From contig JBDVOA010000040.1 in NCBI GenBank assembly GCA_039969355.1, forward strand, positions 124,001-188,000: a stretch of DNA of 64,000 nt, given 5' to 3'. This stretch comes from JL08 sp039969355. Lineage in GTDB: Bacteria > Pseudomonadota > Alphaproteobacteria > Rhodobacterales > Rhodobacteraceae. Below are positions 52,960-61,594 of the stretch, piece after piece. The notes below the pieces were generated by a model that was given only the letters and a program-made list of their open reading frames with translations, had not been told where the DNA came from and did not search any database. The stretch's first letter is position 1; each line of letters starts with the position of its first letter. A program made the position numbers and the translations under genes.

Positions 52960-53039
52960 GGCGTGTCCCTGTGGGTGCATTCAGGCCCAGCATAAGGGAT
53001 TCGATTTGAAACAAAAGGGTGCTTGGCGTACTGTTTCAA

Positions 53040-54293
53040 TCAGACAAATGAAATTGCGCCAGCGAGCATTCCCATGATCGCCAAAACCCGTCCCAGCCCC
53101 CACCGCAATCGCAACAAAAGCACTGCTGCAAAGGCCATCAACCCGGCCGCGATGGGTTGAAACGTGGCGATGTCAGGGACGGGCATGGAAAACGGGCCAA
53201 ACTTGGCTGGATGCACCGTCTCGAACAACACATGCAGGGCAAACCATACGGACAGGTTCAGGATAACGCCGACAACTGCTGCGGTGATTGATTGCAGTGC
53301 TGCTGACAGCCGCGGGCGAGCGGCGATCTGATCAAGGTAAGGCCCGGCCAGAAAAATCCAAAGGAAACACGGCATGAATGTGGCCCACAGGGCTACAGCA
53401 CCTGCTGCAAGGGCGAGGCCGGTGCCCCCCTGATTGAAGCCAGCCAAAAGGGCCACAAACTCCGTGACAAGGATCAGCGGCCCTGGCGTGGTTTCCGCCA
53501 ATCCAAGCGCATCGATCATCTCTGATGTGCTGATCCAGCCAAAATCAGCGACGACCGTCTGAGTCATGTACGCCAGCACGGCGTAGGCGCCGCCAAAGGT
53601 AACGACCGCGAGCTTGGCAAAAAACAGTCCGATCTGAGTCAAAAAGGTCTGATCAAACACAGCAAGCAAGGCAAGCGGGACGAGCCATAAAGAGCCCCAG
53701 ATGACGATTGTCAGCAGGTTTTTTAGTACGGATTGTTGCTCAGGTTGCGCGGCAACGGATTGCGATTTTGTGGAGAAATATCCCCAAAATGCTGCCGCGG
53801 CGATGATCAGCGGGAAAGGGAGCGAAAACGCGAAAATGCCCAGAAATGCCAGCCCTGCGATGACCCATGCAGCACGCGATGTCAGCGCCTTGCGCGATAC
53901 CTTCAAAAGCGCTTGCAGGACGATGACAATCACAGTCGCCTTGATGCCGACAAAGACACCCTGCACCAAAGGCAATTGTCCATAAGCCGCATAACCCAGT
54001 GCCAGCGCAAGAATAATCGCTGCACCAGGCAGCACAAACAGCAATCCGGCAATCAGCCCGCCAATGACACCGTGCAACCGCCACCCGGCATAGGTGGCCA
54101 GCTGCATCGCCTCCGGCCCCGGCAGCAACATGCACAAGGACAGGGCACGCAAGAAGCTCTGCTCGTCCAGCCAGTCTCGGTCCTCAACCAGTTCCTTGTG
54201 CATCAGCGCGATTTGCGCCGCCGGTCCGCCAAACGACAGAATGCCTATGCGTGCCGAGACCCGGGTAAGCTCTGCTAATGAAGGGGTGCTCAT
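53040..54293 (-). CDS. chrA: chromate transporter ChrA
   Basis: The 417-residue membrane protein has two homologous halves, each with an FGG and a PGP motif (ILSFGGPAAQIALM and LLPGPEAMQLATY; VTFGGAYAVLAYM and TTPGPLILVTEFV). ChrA exports chromate driven by the membrane potential. The ATG overlaps the ChrB-like gene stop by four bases. Confidence 0.92.
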   Translation of the reverse strand: MSTPSLAELTRVSARIGILSFGGPAAQIALMHKELVEDRDWLDEQSFLRALSLCMLLPGPEAMQLATYAGWRLHGVIGGLIAGLLFVLPGAAIILALALGYAAYGQLPLVQGVFVGIKATVIVIVLQALLKVSRKALTSRAAWVIAGLAFLGIFAFSLPFPLIIAAAAFWGYFSTKSQSVAAQPEQQSVLKNLLTIVIWGSLWLVPLALLAVFDQTFLTQIGLFFAKLAVVTFGGAYAVLAYMTQTVVADFGWISTSEMIDALGLAETTPGPLILVTEFVALLAGFNQGGTGLALAAGAVALWATFMPCFLWIFLAGPYLDQIAARPRLSAALQSITAAVVGVILNLSVWFALHVLFETVHPAKFGPFSMPVPDIATFQPIAAGLMAFAAVLLLRLRWGLGRVLAIMGMLAGAISFV

Positions 54294-55105
54294 GGTTTGC
54301 GGTCCGCGGGCCAGTCGTGCCCCTCGTTCGCGCCATCTCGCGCCCAACGATACAAAGCATCATAGAGCGTTAGCCCCGCGTCCAATTGGGTCTGATCATC
54401 CCGAAATTGCCGCGACAGGCCGACAGAGATCGCCAACAAACCAGCGGCTTCGGGTGCGAGGTCGTGCTTGTTTGTGTCTGCCCCCCGAACAACTTTGGAC
54501 AGGCGGTCAAGCGCGTCCGTGCGTAGTCCAAATTCATCCAGCATGATGTCAAAAGTGCACAAGGGTCCCCGATGGCTCCAGAATACATCTTCGACATCAA
54601 AAGGTGTTGCGCCGTATCGATCAGCGACGCCCATTACTTCAGCCGGCGAGACAAAGAGAAACCGGGCCTCCGGATCGACAAAGCGGCGGATCAGCCACGG
54701 ACAGGCGATCCGGTCGATCTTGGGCCGGTGGCGCGTTACCCAAAGCGTGCTTTGTCCAACGGGTTCCGGGATCGAGGCCGCCGGAACACGTGGTGCATTT
54801 TTGAATTCACGCCAAGCGTACATCCCACCCTGTAAATACTCAGCGTCATGGCCATCACTGCGCAGCCACGCCACCAGACCCTGACTAAGTTTGATGCCCC
54901 GCTGGCAAGTCACAACGCAAGGACGCCCCTGCAATCGCGCGATCAACCCGGGCAGATCAGTATGCGGATGACGAAAGGACCCCGGGATCAGAAAAGGGTC
55001 CTTTGCAAAATCCGGATCAATCGAAATATCAACAATAACAGGCGCTTCGGGGGTGCCGATCAAGCGCAAAAGTTGAGGTACTGTGATTTCATTTGGGGCA
55101 GCCAT
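54290..55105 (-). CDS. chrB: rhodanese-ChrB fusion, chromate resistance protein
   Basis: The 271-residue protein joins an N-terminal rhodanese domain (VIVDISIDPDFAKDPFLIPG; reactive Cys in VVTCQRGIKLSQGLVAWL) with a C-terminal ChrB domain (WVTRHRPKIDRIACPWLIRRFVDP; ATPFDVEDVFWSHRG). The usual partner of ChrA, it may regulate chrA or bind oxyanions. The ATG used lies nine bases after AAAAAGG; one three codons earlier has no spacing. Confidence 0.88.
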   Translation of the reverse strand: MAAPNEITVPQLLRLIGTPEAPVIVDISIDPDFAKDPFLIPGSFRHPHTDLPGLIARLQGRPCVVTCQRGIKLSQGLVAWLRSDGHDAEYLQGGMYAWREFKNAPRVPAASIPEPVGQSTLWVTRHRPKIDRIACPWLIRRFVDPEARFLFVSPAEVMGVADRYGATPFDVEDVFWSHRGPLCTFDIMLDEFGLRTDALDRLSKVVRGADTNKHDLAPEAAGLLAISVGLSRQFRDDQTQLDAGLTLYDALYRWARDGANEGHDWPADRKP

Positions 55106-55387
55106 AGCATGCATCCTTTTTAGGCGGAAACATGCGAACCTCTGGCTGTCGCCTCACGGGGCGTTCGCGTTCCTCCCCATCCCCTATTAAGGTCAGATTG
55201 GGCGCGGAGGGTCAAGAGGGAGAGAGGAAGTACCCCTATGTGGTGTGTAATGCGAGGTCTGGTTTGAGCCCAAAGGCGACCTCGGTCGATCACGCAGCAT
55301 CCGTCTAAAAGGGCGGGAAGCGGAAGTTCGCTGCAGGTGCGTCCAAACACATGAGTTTCCCCAAAGGGGACATTCACAACGGAAGGT

Positions 55388-56449
55388 TCATGTGTAGCGC
55401 GCTTTCAGCTCATCCGTCCAAACATTCCACAGTCCGCATTTCGAAAGCGTCAAGAACCTCACAACTTGTTGCGCATTGAAGACCTCATAGGGTCCGAGAA
55501 GAGGGGTTGAACTGCTGAACGCATGAGCGGTCATATAGTTCCGCATGTATTCGCAAGCGTTTATAGCATTTGGGAGTGATAACTCGACATCTCTGACCTC
55601 TCCCCCGTCGCTATGAACCGCTAGAGTGTCTCGAATTGGGTGTACCTCAACTTCGCTACTTTCGCCTCTAATGACCCAATCAGTTGTTTTGTCTGGGTCC
55701 ACCCCGGCATCAATCAGCCGTGCATTCAGTTCCTCTAGCACAACCGGATTCCAGACAAACTTCTTGTTGTCTAACCATCTTGGGTTTTTGCTACTCGATC
55801 TCACGTCCAAGCCAAGTTCTTGAATCGCAGAATACGCGAGATTGATAGCAATCGAAGTCCCAACATGTGACGAAAAATCAGGGCTGTGCTTCTGAAAAAC
55901 TTGCCCATGTCTGGGATGCATCGAATGCGGCGAAACGCTCTCTGTCATAATGCTTTGCGCTAACTTGTGGATCGCATAAATTACTGGACTATCTGACCAT
56001 GCCTTCGCAGCGACCGCGACCGCGACAGGAAGTGTTTGTCGAAACGTGAATTGTTCGAAATAACCGGTTGTGCGGAATACCAGCTCAAATGTTTCTTCGC
56101 GTTCAATTGGGTCGTCAGGAATCTCAAATCCGTAACCATTTGGGCTAAACCGATCTGGAAACCCCTCCAAGATCAAATTTGCTGCGCGTATGAGCTCTAT
56201 GATGTTGTTGGCTTCATCCTGCCCAGCCTCAAAGATAAGCACTTGCCCATACTCTTCTCCTTCACGAAGACCACCAAATGTGGGCAAGGCTGACGCCTGA
56301 GAAATTTCACTCATTCCTGTCGCAGAAAACCTGTATCTCATTGAAGGGTCAATTATGCCGTGAACAGACCAACCTGCTTCAGCGCAGACTGATCGAACAA
56401 GTTCAAATTCGTCCTGCCTAAAAACAAGAAAACTGCAAAATGAAGTCAC
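55388..56449 (-). CDS. orphan protein, unknown function, possible island gene next to tmRNA
   Basis: The 353-residue protein is soluble, with no signal peptide. It has an N-terminal alpha/beta part (SFLVFRQDEFELVRSVCAEAG), a helical middle (ALPVAVAVAAKAWSDSPVI-like PVAVAVAAKAWSDSPVIYAI) and a helical end (NACEYMRNYMTAHAFSSS). I recognise no family; a HEPN-like helical middle is possible but not supported by a clear R-X4-H motif. Base composition is visibly more AT-rich than its neighbours. It follows tmRNA on the same strand, a frequent insertion point of islands, but no integrase is present. Confidence 0.6.
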   Translation of the reverse strand: MTSFCSFLVFRQDEFELVRSVCAEAGWSVHGIIDPSMRYRFSATGMSEISQASALPTFGGLREGEEYGQVLIFEAGQDEANNIIELIRAANLILEGFPDRFSPNGYGFEIPDDPIEREETFELVFRTTGYFEQFTFRQTLPVAVAVAAKAWSDSPVIYAIHKLAQSIMTESVSPHSMHPRHGQVFQKHSPDFSSHVGTSIAINLAYSAIQELGLDVRSSSKNPRWLDNKKFVWNPVVLEELNARLIDAGVDPDKTTDWVIRGESSEVEVHPIRDTLAVHSDGGEVRDVELSLPNAINACEYMRNYMTAHAFSSSTPLLGPYEVFNAQQVVRFLTLSKCGLWNVWTDELKARYT

Positions 56450-56734
56450 CCACGCACCTCGATAATTGATTTAGGTTGAGGTTAGAGGGCTGGCCTATTC
56501 AGTGCAATTAAGCATCGTCTGCTTTGTAGCATCAGGTCCAAGAAAGCTTGTGGGGCCTCAATTTCGGCTCTGGGCCGAAAACGCCAGTTGACCTGACCAA
56601 CGCGAAGGTCTGAAAAGTCCCGCAAAGCAAACCCTGGTAACATTAGCGTAGATTTGGAATCCGTTGATATGTAAAAGTATTATTACAATGAAAATTGATC
56701 AACTGAATGACGTCAGTGTTCTAAAGAGAGGAAG

Positions 56735-57042
56735 TGCAGGCTTCTGTTGCCAGGTGCCTGCGAACCCCGCCTTACACTGCTAGGCGCAAGGGCTTAAAGT
56801 TCGGTTTAGGTAACTGCTTACGCAGCGACTGCTACCGGAGCACGATTGTCATTTGCAATTGTACTTTGCGGGCCGATACGGTGGCACCCAGCCGAAACAA
56901 AGCTAACCCCTTTAGACGTTCGTCGATCCTATTTCGACCCCATGACCGCCAAATGAGCGGGTGTTGGTGGAGTCGCCGGGTACCGCCCCCGGGTCCGATC
57001 CGCTTATTACGAGCGCGTTTATGTTCATAGTCCCGAGGGACC
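56735..57042 (-). ncRNA. ssrA: tmRNA, two-piece (circularly permuted) alphaproteobacterial form
   Basis: On the minus strand, the acceptor piece ends CGACTCC-ACCA after a T-arm CCGGG/CCCGG with the atypical loop GGCGGTA. A short intervening sequence follows (about 56946-56967). The coding piece then begins GGGGTCG, which pairs with CGACTCC to form a 7-bp acceptor stem. The tag-coding segment (56856-56818) reads ANDNRAPVAVAA then TAA. The hairpin GCAGGC...GCCTGC at the end marks the 3' side. The -10/-35 upstream sets the 5' end; both ends are approximate. It rescues stalled ribosomes with SmpB. Confidence 0.93.
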
Positions 57043-57047
57043 ATTCG

Positions 57048-57076
57048 AATATAAGCGCCCGGAACGATGTTCTCAA
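57048..57076 (-). promoter_or_regulatory. sigma-70 promoter of tmRNA
   Basis: The minus strand reads TTGAGA (57076-57071), a 17-bp spacer and TATATT (57053-57048). Both hexamers are close to consensus and the spacing is ideal. Transcription would start near 57042, at the acceptor-piece start. Confidence 0.75.
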
Positions 57077-57262
57077 GTGGTATAGGAGCGGAACTGCAAT
57101 TCTGTTTGCAAAAACTTGACGATTCGATTGTGTCTTCAAGGGAACACCCGATAGCCCAAGCACTAATTGTTTACCATTTTCCACGAAAATGCCTAGATTC
57201 GAAACTAGGTCGCCGGGGAGAATCTTGTTGATTCATGTTTGTAAAATGAGAGTACTGTAACG

Positions 57263-57871
57263 ATGACTTATGTTAAATTTCTAATGGCGGCGCTGTCCTT
57301 GATCCTACTTTCGGGATGCTCGTCAACCTGGGCAACGGACTACGATGCCCCCCTCGACAATCAGACAACCAAAAACTGGCGGATTACTTCTGTTGAAGTT
57401 ATTGTTCCGGCCGAACTGACTGTTTCCGATGCTAATGTTTATGCGCCAAACGCAGATATTGTCTGGCACGGTGACGTGCCCGGTGACCGCAAACAACAGG
57501 TTGCCAAAATTGTGGAAGCCGGTGTTAAGCGTGGTGCTGCGCCGTTGCGTGGTGGACGGGCTGTAACGTTGGTCGTCCAACTTCAGCAATTCCACGCAGT
57601 CACTCCAAAATCGGTCGCGCGCGCGCCTGCTGCGGTTCACAATATCAAATATACAATTCAGGCCCGCGATGCCCGCAGCGGCGCAGCTCTGACAAATGCT
57701 GTACAAATTGAGGCCAATTTGCCCGCAAATGTTGGCCAGGTGGCGGTGGCAGCATCTACAAATGGGCAAGGACAAAAACAGCGAACAACAAACCACATTG
57801 CCAGTGTGACTGCAGGTTGGTTAGGGATCGGGCCAGATCCACGCATGGAGTTTAGAAGTTTGGGTCGCTGA
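57263..57871 (+). CDS. lipoprotein of unknown function (DUF6778-like)
   Basis: The 202-residue protein has a lipoprotein signal with Cys19 (SLILLSGCSSTWATDYDAP). The mature part has an Ile/Val-rich domain (WRITSVEVIVPAELTVS; VVQLQQFHAVTPKSV). It resembles a small unknown family of Rhodobacterales lipoproteins. An inverted repeat (GCGGGTTGG / CCAACCCG, 57904-57958) follows and may end transcription. Confidence 0.7.
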   Translation: MTYVKFLMAALSLILLSGCSSTWATDYDAPLDNQTTKNWRITSVEVIVPAELTVSDANVYAPNADIVWHGDVPGDRKQQVAKIVEAGVKRGAAPLRGGRAVTLVVQLQQFHAVTPKSVARAPAAVHNIKYTIQARDARSGAALTNAVQIEANLPANVGQVAVAASTNGQGQKQRTTNHIASVTAGWLGIGPDPRMEFRSLGR

Positions 57872-58050
57872 CCACGCCGAGACACTTTGTTTTAAAAGAA
57901 CTGGCGGGTTGGTTTCCGGACGCTGATATCATTCAAGCGACTCAACCGGCCAACCCGTCGGAGGGCGCAAGAAACATTGCTTTTCGTGATCCCACAGTTC
58001 CGTGATATGTTCAGTAGCGTTCATCGCGAACAGGAAGCGAAGGCCCAGAT

Positions 58051-58770
58051 ATGAAAATGAGTTTGGCGCGGCGGTCAGCGCGCCGATTATGCAGGCGGAT
58101 CGTCTTTTGGTTGTCCATCTGTTGCGCTGCTGTCAGTGCTGCCGCGGGAACAGATGGCGCGCAAGGGCAGCCGCTAGGTGCCGGGCTCTTGTGGAATCGC
58201 ACTGGTTTACCAGCGGTCTTCCCGCTTCAGGTCAAGACAAAAGCCGGACAGGACTATTTTCTCAAGCTGATCGATGACGAAACACGGCAGGATGCGCTGG
58301 CGGCTTACATAACCGGCGGAGCGTTTTTCAAAGTGCTTGTCCCTCCGGGGACTTATGTGTTGCGATTTGCTACAGGCAAGTTCTGGGAGGGAGAGGAGGG
58401 TCTAATTGGACCGGCGGGCAACCCGTTAACCTTTGACCTGCCTGTGCCGCTAACTTTCGGGATCAGGGATTTCGGTACCAAAGCCGGGCACGTTGTTGAT
58501 ATCCGACAGACCGGGCCGGGTCAGTTTGCACAAGCAACTGTGCGGCACCAGTTTATCTGTCAGACCACCAGAACCCGGTTCTGGCCGCCGAGAAGTTCAT
58601 TCCTGCGGAGCATGCAAATTGATAGACGTGAATTCGAAGGGGTTATCAGAAAGGAACCGTGGGGATGGGGACCGTTTGACTGGCCCGCGTTTGGCGAAAT
58701 GCCCTATCCAAATCGCGGCTACAAATATTTCTCTTATCCAAGATCAGTCGTCAGGGCGCGCATTTGTTGA
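58051..58770 (+). CDS. secreted protein of unknown function
   Basis: The 239-residue protein has an Arg-rich start, a signal peptide (IVFWLSICCAAVSAAAG) and a beta-rich mature part (VFPLQVKTKAGQDYFLKLID; FFKVLVPPGTYVLRFATGKFW). AAGG lies seven bases before the ATG. I recognise no family. It converges on the GntR gene with a 16-bp gap. Confidence 0.7.
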   Translation: MKMSLARRSARRLCRRIVFWLSICCAAVSAAAGTDGAQGQPLGAGLLWNRTGLPAVFPLQVKTKAGQDYFLKLIDDETRQDALAAYITGGAFFKVLVPPGTYVLRFATGKFWEGEEGLIGPAGNPLTFDLPVPLTFGIRDFGTKAGHVVDIRQTGPGQFAQATVRHQFICQTTRTRFWPPRSSFLRSMQIDRREFEGVIRKEPWGWGPFDWPAFGEMPYPNRGYKYFSYPRSVVRARIC

Positions 58771-58786
58771 TCAAATGGGGTGTAGC

Positions 58787-59518
58787 CTAGCGTCGACCTG
58801 CCCGGGCGGCAAATACGCTTTTTGCCAATTCCTGTGTTTCTTTTTCAAGCGATGACAGGCCAGCGCTGAGCGCATCGCCTTTTCGCGCCTCTGCGGCGTT
58901 GGCAATCCCGGTGTGCAGAGTGACGATGGCTTCGCGAGAGCGCGCCGTGAACGTAATCATGTTCATCAACGGCTGCATCGCTTCCACCGCGCCCGCCAAT
59001 TGATAACTGAGTACCGGATTGCTCGCGCCATCAACCAATGCACGATGAAAGGCAACATCTGAGGCGCAAAATGCCTCATCGGTCAGGCCGGGCTGCGATT
59101 GGCGATGAATTTCAGCACGCATTGTGGCAAGGTGGTCAGCGCTTCGGCGGTTGGCAGACAGGTGCGCACAGGCACGTTCAAGGGCAAATCGCGCTTCGCA
59201 CGCCGTTTCAAAGCTGACCGCATTCATCGACAAAAGAAGGGTTGAGGTGGTGATTTGCTGGCTATAGGCATCCTCAAAACTGATGCGATTGACAAACGCG
59301 CCACCGGTCGCGCCGCGTTGGGTCCGGATAAGGGATTGAGCTGCCAACCGCTTGAGCGCTTCACGCACCGTAGGGCGCGAAACTTTGAAATGATCGACCA
59401 GTTCAGCCTCGGACGGAAGCCGAGCGTCAACGATCAGGTCGCCGGAAATGATGGCCTCCCGGATGGCATCCGCGATTTGGGCAGAGAGGTCCGCCGCGCT
59501 TTCTGGGTCAATTTTCAT
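58787..59518 (-). CDS. GntR/FadR-type regulator of the dmdA locus
   Basis: The 243-residue protein has an N-terminal GntR winged helix (QIADAIREAIISGDLIVDARLPSEAELVDHF, VSRPTVREALKRLAAQSLI) and a C-terminal FCD domain (ERACAHLSANRRSADH, SDVAFHRALVDGASNPVLS). A GntR gene beside dmdA is known from other roseobacters. A perfect 8-8-8 palindrome begins two bases upstream of the start codon, and no ribosome site is visible there, so the mRNA may be leaderless and autorepressed. A similar palindrome precedes acuI. Likely effector: a DMSP-derived acid, by inference. Confidence 0.88.
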   Translation of the reverse strand: MKIDPESAADLSAQIADAIREAIISGDLIVDARLPSEAELVDHFKVSRPTVREALKRLAAQSLIRTQRGATGGAFVNRISFEDAYSQQITTSTLLLSMNAVSFETACEARFALERACAHLSANRRSADHLATMRAEIHRQSQPGLTDEAFCASDVAFHRALVDGASNPVLSYQLAGAVEAMQPLMNMITFTARSREAIVTLHTGIANAAEARKGDALSAGLSSLEKETQELAKSVFAARAGRR

Positions 59519-59519
59519 T

Positions 59520-59543
59520 TGTCAGACATTTAAAAGTCTGACA
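59520..59543. promoter_or_regulatory. candidate GntR operator in the divergent gap
   Basis: TGTCAGAC, 8-bp spacer ATTTAAAA and GTCTGACA form a perfect inverted repeat. The sequence GACATTTAAAA also occurs twice as a direct repeat (59525-59535 and 59540-59550). It lies two bases from the regulator start and 33 bp before the GTG of the DUF2182 gene, so it would overlap promoters on both strands. Confidence 0.75.
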
Positions 59544-59576
59544 TTTAAAACACAAGGGCTGAGTCGGGAGGTTTTG

Positions 59577-60374
59577 GTGATTCAGACGTCGTTACGCAAC
59601 ATTCTTTGGCTAGGGTTCTTTGCCTCCATTCTGGCGGCGTGGTGGTTCATGTATGCCATGAGCACGGGCATGGATATTGATTGGATTGGGCGGCCAGGCC
59701 CTATGGCGCAGAAAATGCGCGATATGAATCCGAATATGAGCATGGGTATGTCAATGCCAATGGCCGAATTCGCGCCTTTGTTTATGATGTGGGCGGTCAT
59801 GATGGCTGCGATGATGTTACCGACTTTGGTGCCGACGTTGCGTAGCTACGAAGACTTGATGAACAGCGCAGATGGTACCCGCGCGGGGTGGTTGGGTGTC
59901 GTATTGGGATACTTTGCCGTCTGGGTCGCATTTGCAGCACTCATAACGGCTGTGCAGCTTGGATTGTTGTTTTCGGGCGTGATCGACATGCTGGGCATCG
60001 CAACCTCCTATTGGGTATCGGGCGGGTTGTTGATCGCTGTCGGGGCATTTCAGTTCAGCCGCACAAAGGAAATTTGCCATGGGGTTTGCCATTCCCCAAT
60101 GATGTATTTCCTGGGGCATTGGCGTGTTGGCTTTGCGGGTGGTGTGCGCATGGGCGTCGGGCTGGGCGCGTTTTGCGTCGGCTGTTGCTGGGGCTTTATG
60201 GCGCTGGGATTTGTCGGCGGCGTGATGAGCCTGCTTTGGATGGGTCTTGCGACATTCTTCATGGTGCTCGAAAAACTGCCACAAGTCGGACATTACGTAA
60301 CAAAACCAATGGGTTTCGCATTGATCCTGGCCGGAGTGGCTGTGATCGCGTCACCTTTCACACCGTGGATTTAA
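59577..60374 (+). CDS. DUF2182 family membrane protein, Met-rich
   Basis: The 265-residue protein has about six helices. Residues 43-80 hold 14 Met, including MSMGMSMPM, and the GGVMSLLWMGLATFFMVLEKLP helix and FSRTKEICHGVCHSPM with paired Cys/His are DUF2182 marks. A further Cys cluster is GAFCVGCCWG. The family is described as a predicted metal-binding integral membrane protein without known function. The GTG start has GGGAGG five bases upstream; the frame extends further but into the operator. It is the first gene of the operon with DUF1326, DinB, dmdA and acuI. Confidence 0.85.
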   Translation: MIQTSLRNILWLGFFASILAAWWFMYAMSTGMDIDWIGRPGPMAQKMRDMNPNMSMGMSMPMAEFAPLFMMWAVMMAAMMLPTLVPTLRSYEDLMNSADGTRAGWLGVVLGYFAVWVAFAALITAVQLGLLFSGVIDMLGIATSYWVSGGLLIAVGAFQFSRTKEICHGVCHSPMMYFLGHWRVGFAGGVRMGVGLGAFCVGCCWGFMALGFVGGVMSLLWMGLATFFMVLEKLPQVGHYVTKPMGFALILAGVAVIASPFTPWI

Positions 60375-60386
60375 GGGGAGAAGACG

Positions 60387-61091
60387 ATGGCGACCAAAAG
60401 ACCTGACGCAGATCGACTGCCAATTTCGCAACGCATCGACCAACGCATGCCCAATCCAAAGCGGCGTAAATCCACGCCAACCGAATGGGCCATCAAAGGT
60501 GAGTTGTTCCTAAACTGTTCATGCACCGTTTTCTGCCCCTGCGTGGTATCACTAGGTGCGCATCCACCAACTGAAGGGCATTGTCATGCCTGGATGGCGA
60601 TTGCCATTGATGAGGGTCACTACGAAGGCGAAGACCTTGGCGGACTCAACATCGGCCTGCTGGTCGACATCCCCGGCCGCATGGGTGAGGGCAACTGGAA
60701 AGTTGCGGCTTATGTAGACGAAAGGGCAACCCAAAAAGCCTACAATGGCATCTTGCAAATATTCTCGGGCGCGGCTGGCGGAACAACCGGTCTGTTCACC
60801 ATGCTGGTGTCAGAGATCATCGGTGCAGAGAAAGCCCCGGTCGAGATTGTACGCTACGGCAACCGCCGCTCGATCATGATCGGTCGAAAGATTCAGGGCG
60901 AGATCGAGATGTTGACGGGCAAAGACCCGGAACATCCGGTGATGGTCAGTAATTCCAAATACTGGATGGGGCCGGATATCATTACTGCAAAAGGTCTGAA
61001 AAGCCGTGTTCGGGACTATGGCCGCGTATGGGACTTTAGCGGTATGTCCGCCGAGATATGCCCTATTGACTGGAAAGGTCCCAAACCGTGA
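60387..61091 (+). CDS. DUF1326 family protein, Cys-rich
   Basis: The 234-residue protein has a four-Cys N-terminal cluster (FLNCSCTVFCPC, Cys44, 46, 50, 52) after a basic 30-residue extension, then GHCHAWMAI and a C-terminal FSGMSAEICPIDW. DUF1326 genes are often next to DUF2182 genes. A metal or thiol role is plausible from the Cys motif. It overlaps the DinB gene by four bases (GTGA). Confidence 0.85.
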   Translation: MATKRPDADRLPISQRIDQRMPNPKRRKSTPTEWAIKGELFLNCSCTVFCPCVVSLGAHPPTEGHCHAWMAIAIDEGHYEGEDLGGLNIGLLVDIPGRMGEGNWKVAAYVDERATQKAYNGILQIFSGAAGGTTGLFTMLVSEIIGAEKAPVEIVRYGNRRSIMIGRKIQGEIEMLTGKDPEHPVMVSNSKYWMGPDIITAKGLKSRVRDYGRVWDFSGMSAEICPIDWKGPKP

Positions 61092-61594
61092 TTGCCGCCG
61101 ATTACTGTGCGATGATGGCACGTTATAATATGTGGCAAAACAACCAGTTGATGGATATTCTTGATGTCGTTGAAGAGGTGGAGCTGACCAAAAACCACGG
61201 CGCCTTTTTTGGATCTATCTTTAGCACACTGAACCATCTGATGTGGGGTGACATGTTCTGGATGTCGAACTTTGGGCAGGGGTCAGGACCGACATGTAGC
61301 GGCAAGGATAGTGTCATTCTTCATCCAAATTACGCGGCATGGCGTGCTGAGCGCATAAAACTGGATGCTCAGATCGTCCAATGGGCCGAAAATCTGACCG
61401 ATGAAGATCTGAAAGGCGATGTGACCTGGCCTTCATTTTCGTTGGGTCGTGATGTGAGCAAACCGACGGGCCCCTGTGTGGCGGGATTCTTTAACCATCA
61501 GACCCATCATCGGGGTCAAGTGCATGCGATGCTGACGGCCTCTGACCTGAAGGCACCGGTAACTGACCTCGTATTCATGCCCGGACTGCAATAA
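61088..61594 (+). CDS. DinB-fold metal-dependent protein
   Basis: The 168-residue protein has the DinB four-helix layout with a His triad: His50 (LNHLMWGD), His137 and His141 (FNHQTHHRGQVHAML). DinB relatives include metal- and thiol-dependent transferases. Its stop TAA overlaps the dmdA ATG by one base (TAATG). A GTG start overlaps the DUF1326 stop. Confidence 0.87.
   Translation: MIAADYCAMMARYNMWQNNQLMDILDVVEEVELTKNHGAFFGSIFSTLNHLMWGDMFWMSNFGQGSGPTCSGKDSVILHPNYAAWRAERIKLDAQIVQWAENLTDEDLKGDVTWPSFSLGRDVSKPTGPCVAGFFNHQTHHRGQVHAMLTASDLKAPVTDLVFMPGLQ

Noticed and set aside
56912..57184. Open frame of 90 codons on the minus strand, and another at 56734-57030 on the plus strand
   Set aside because: Both lie over the tmRNA gene; the conserved RNA structure and tag explain the sequence.
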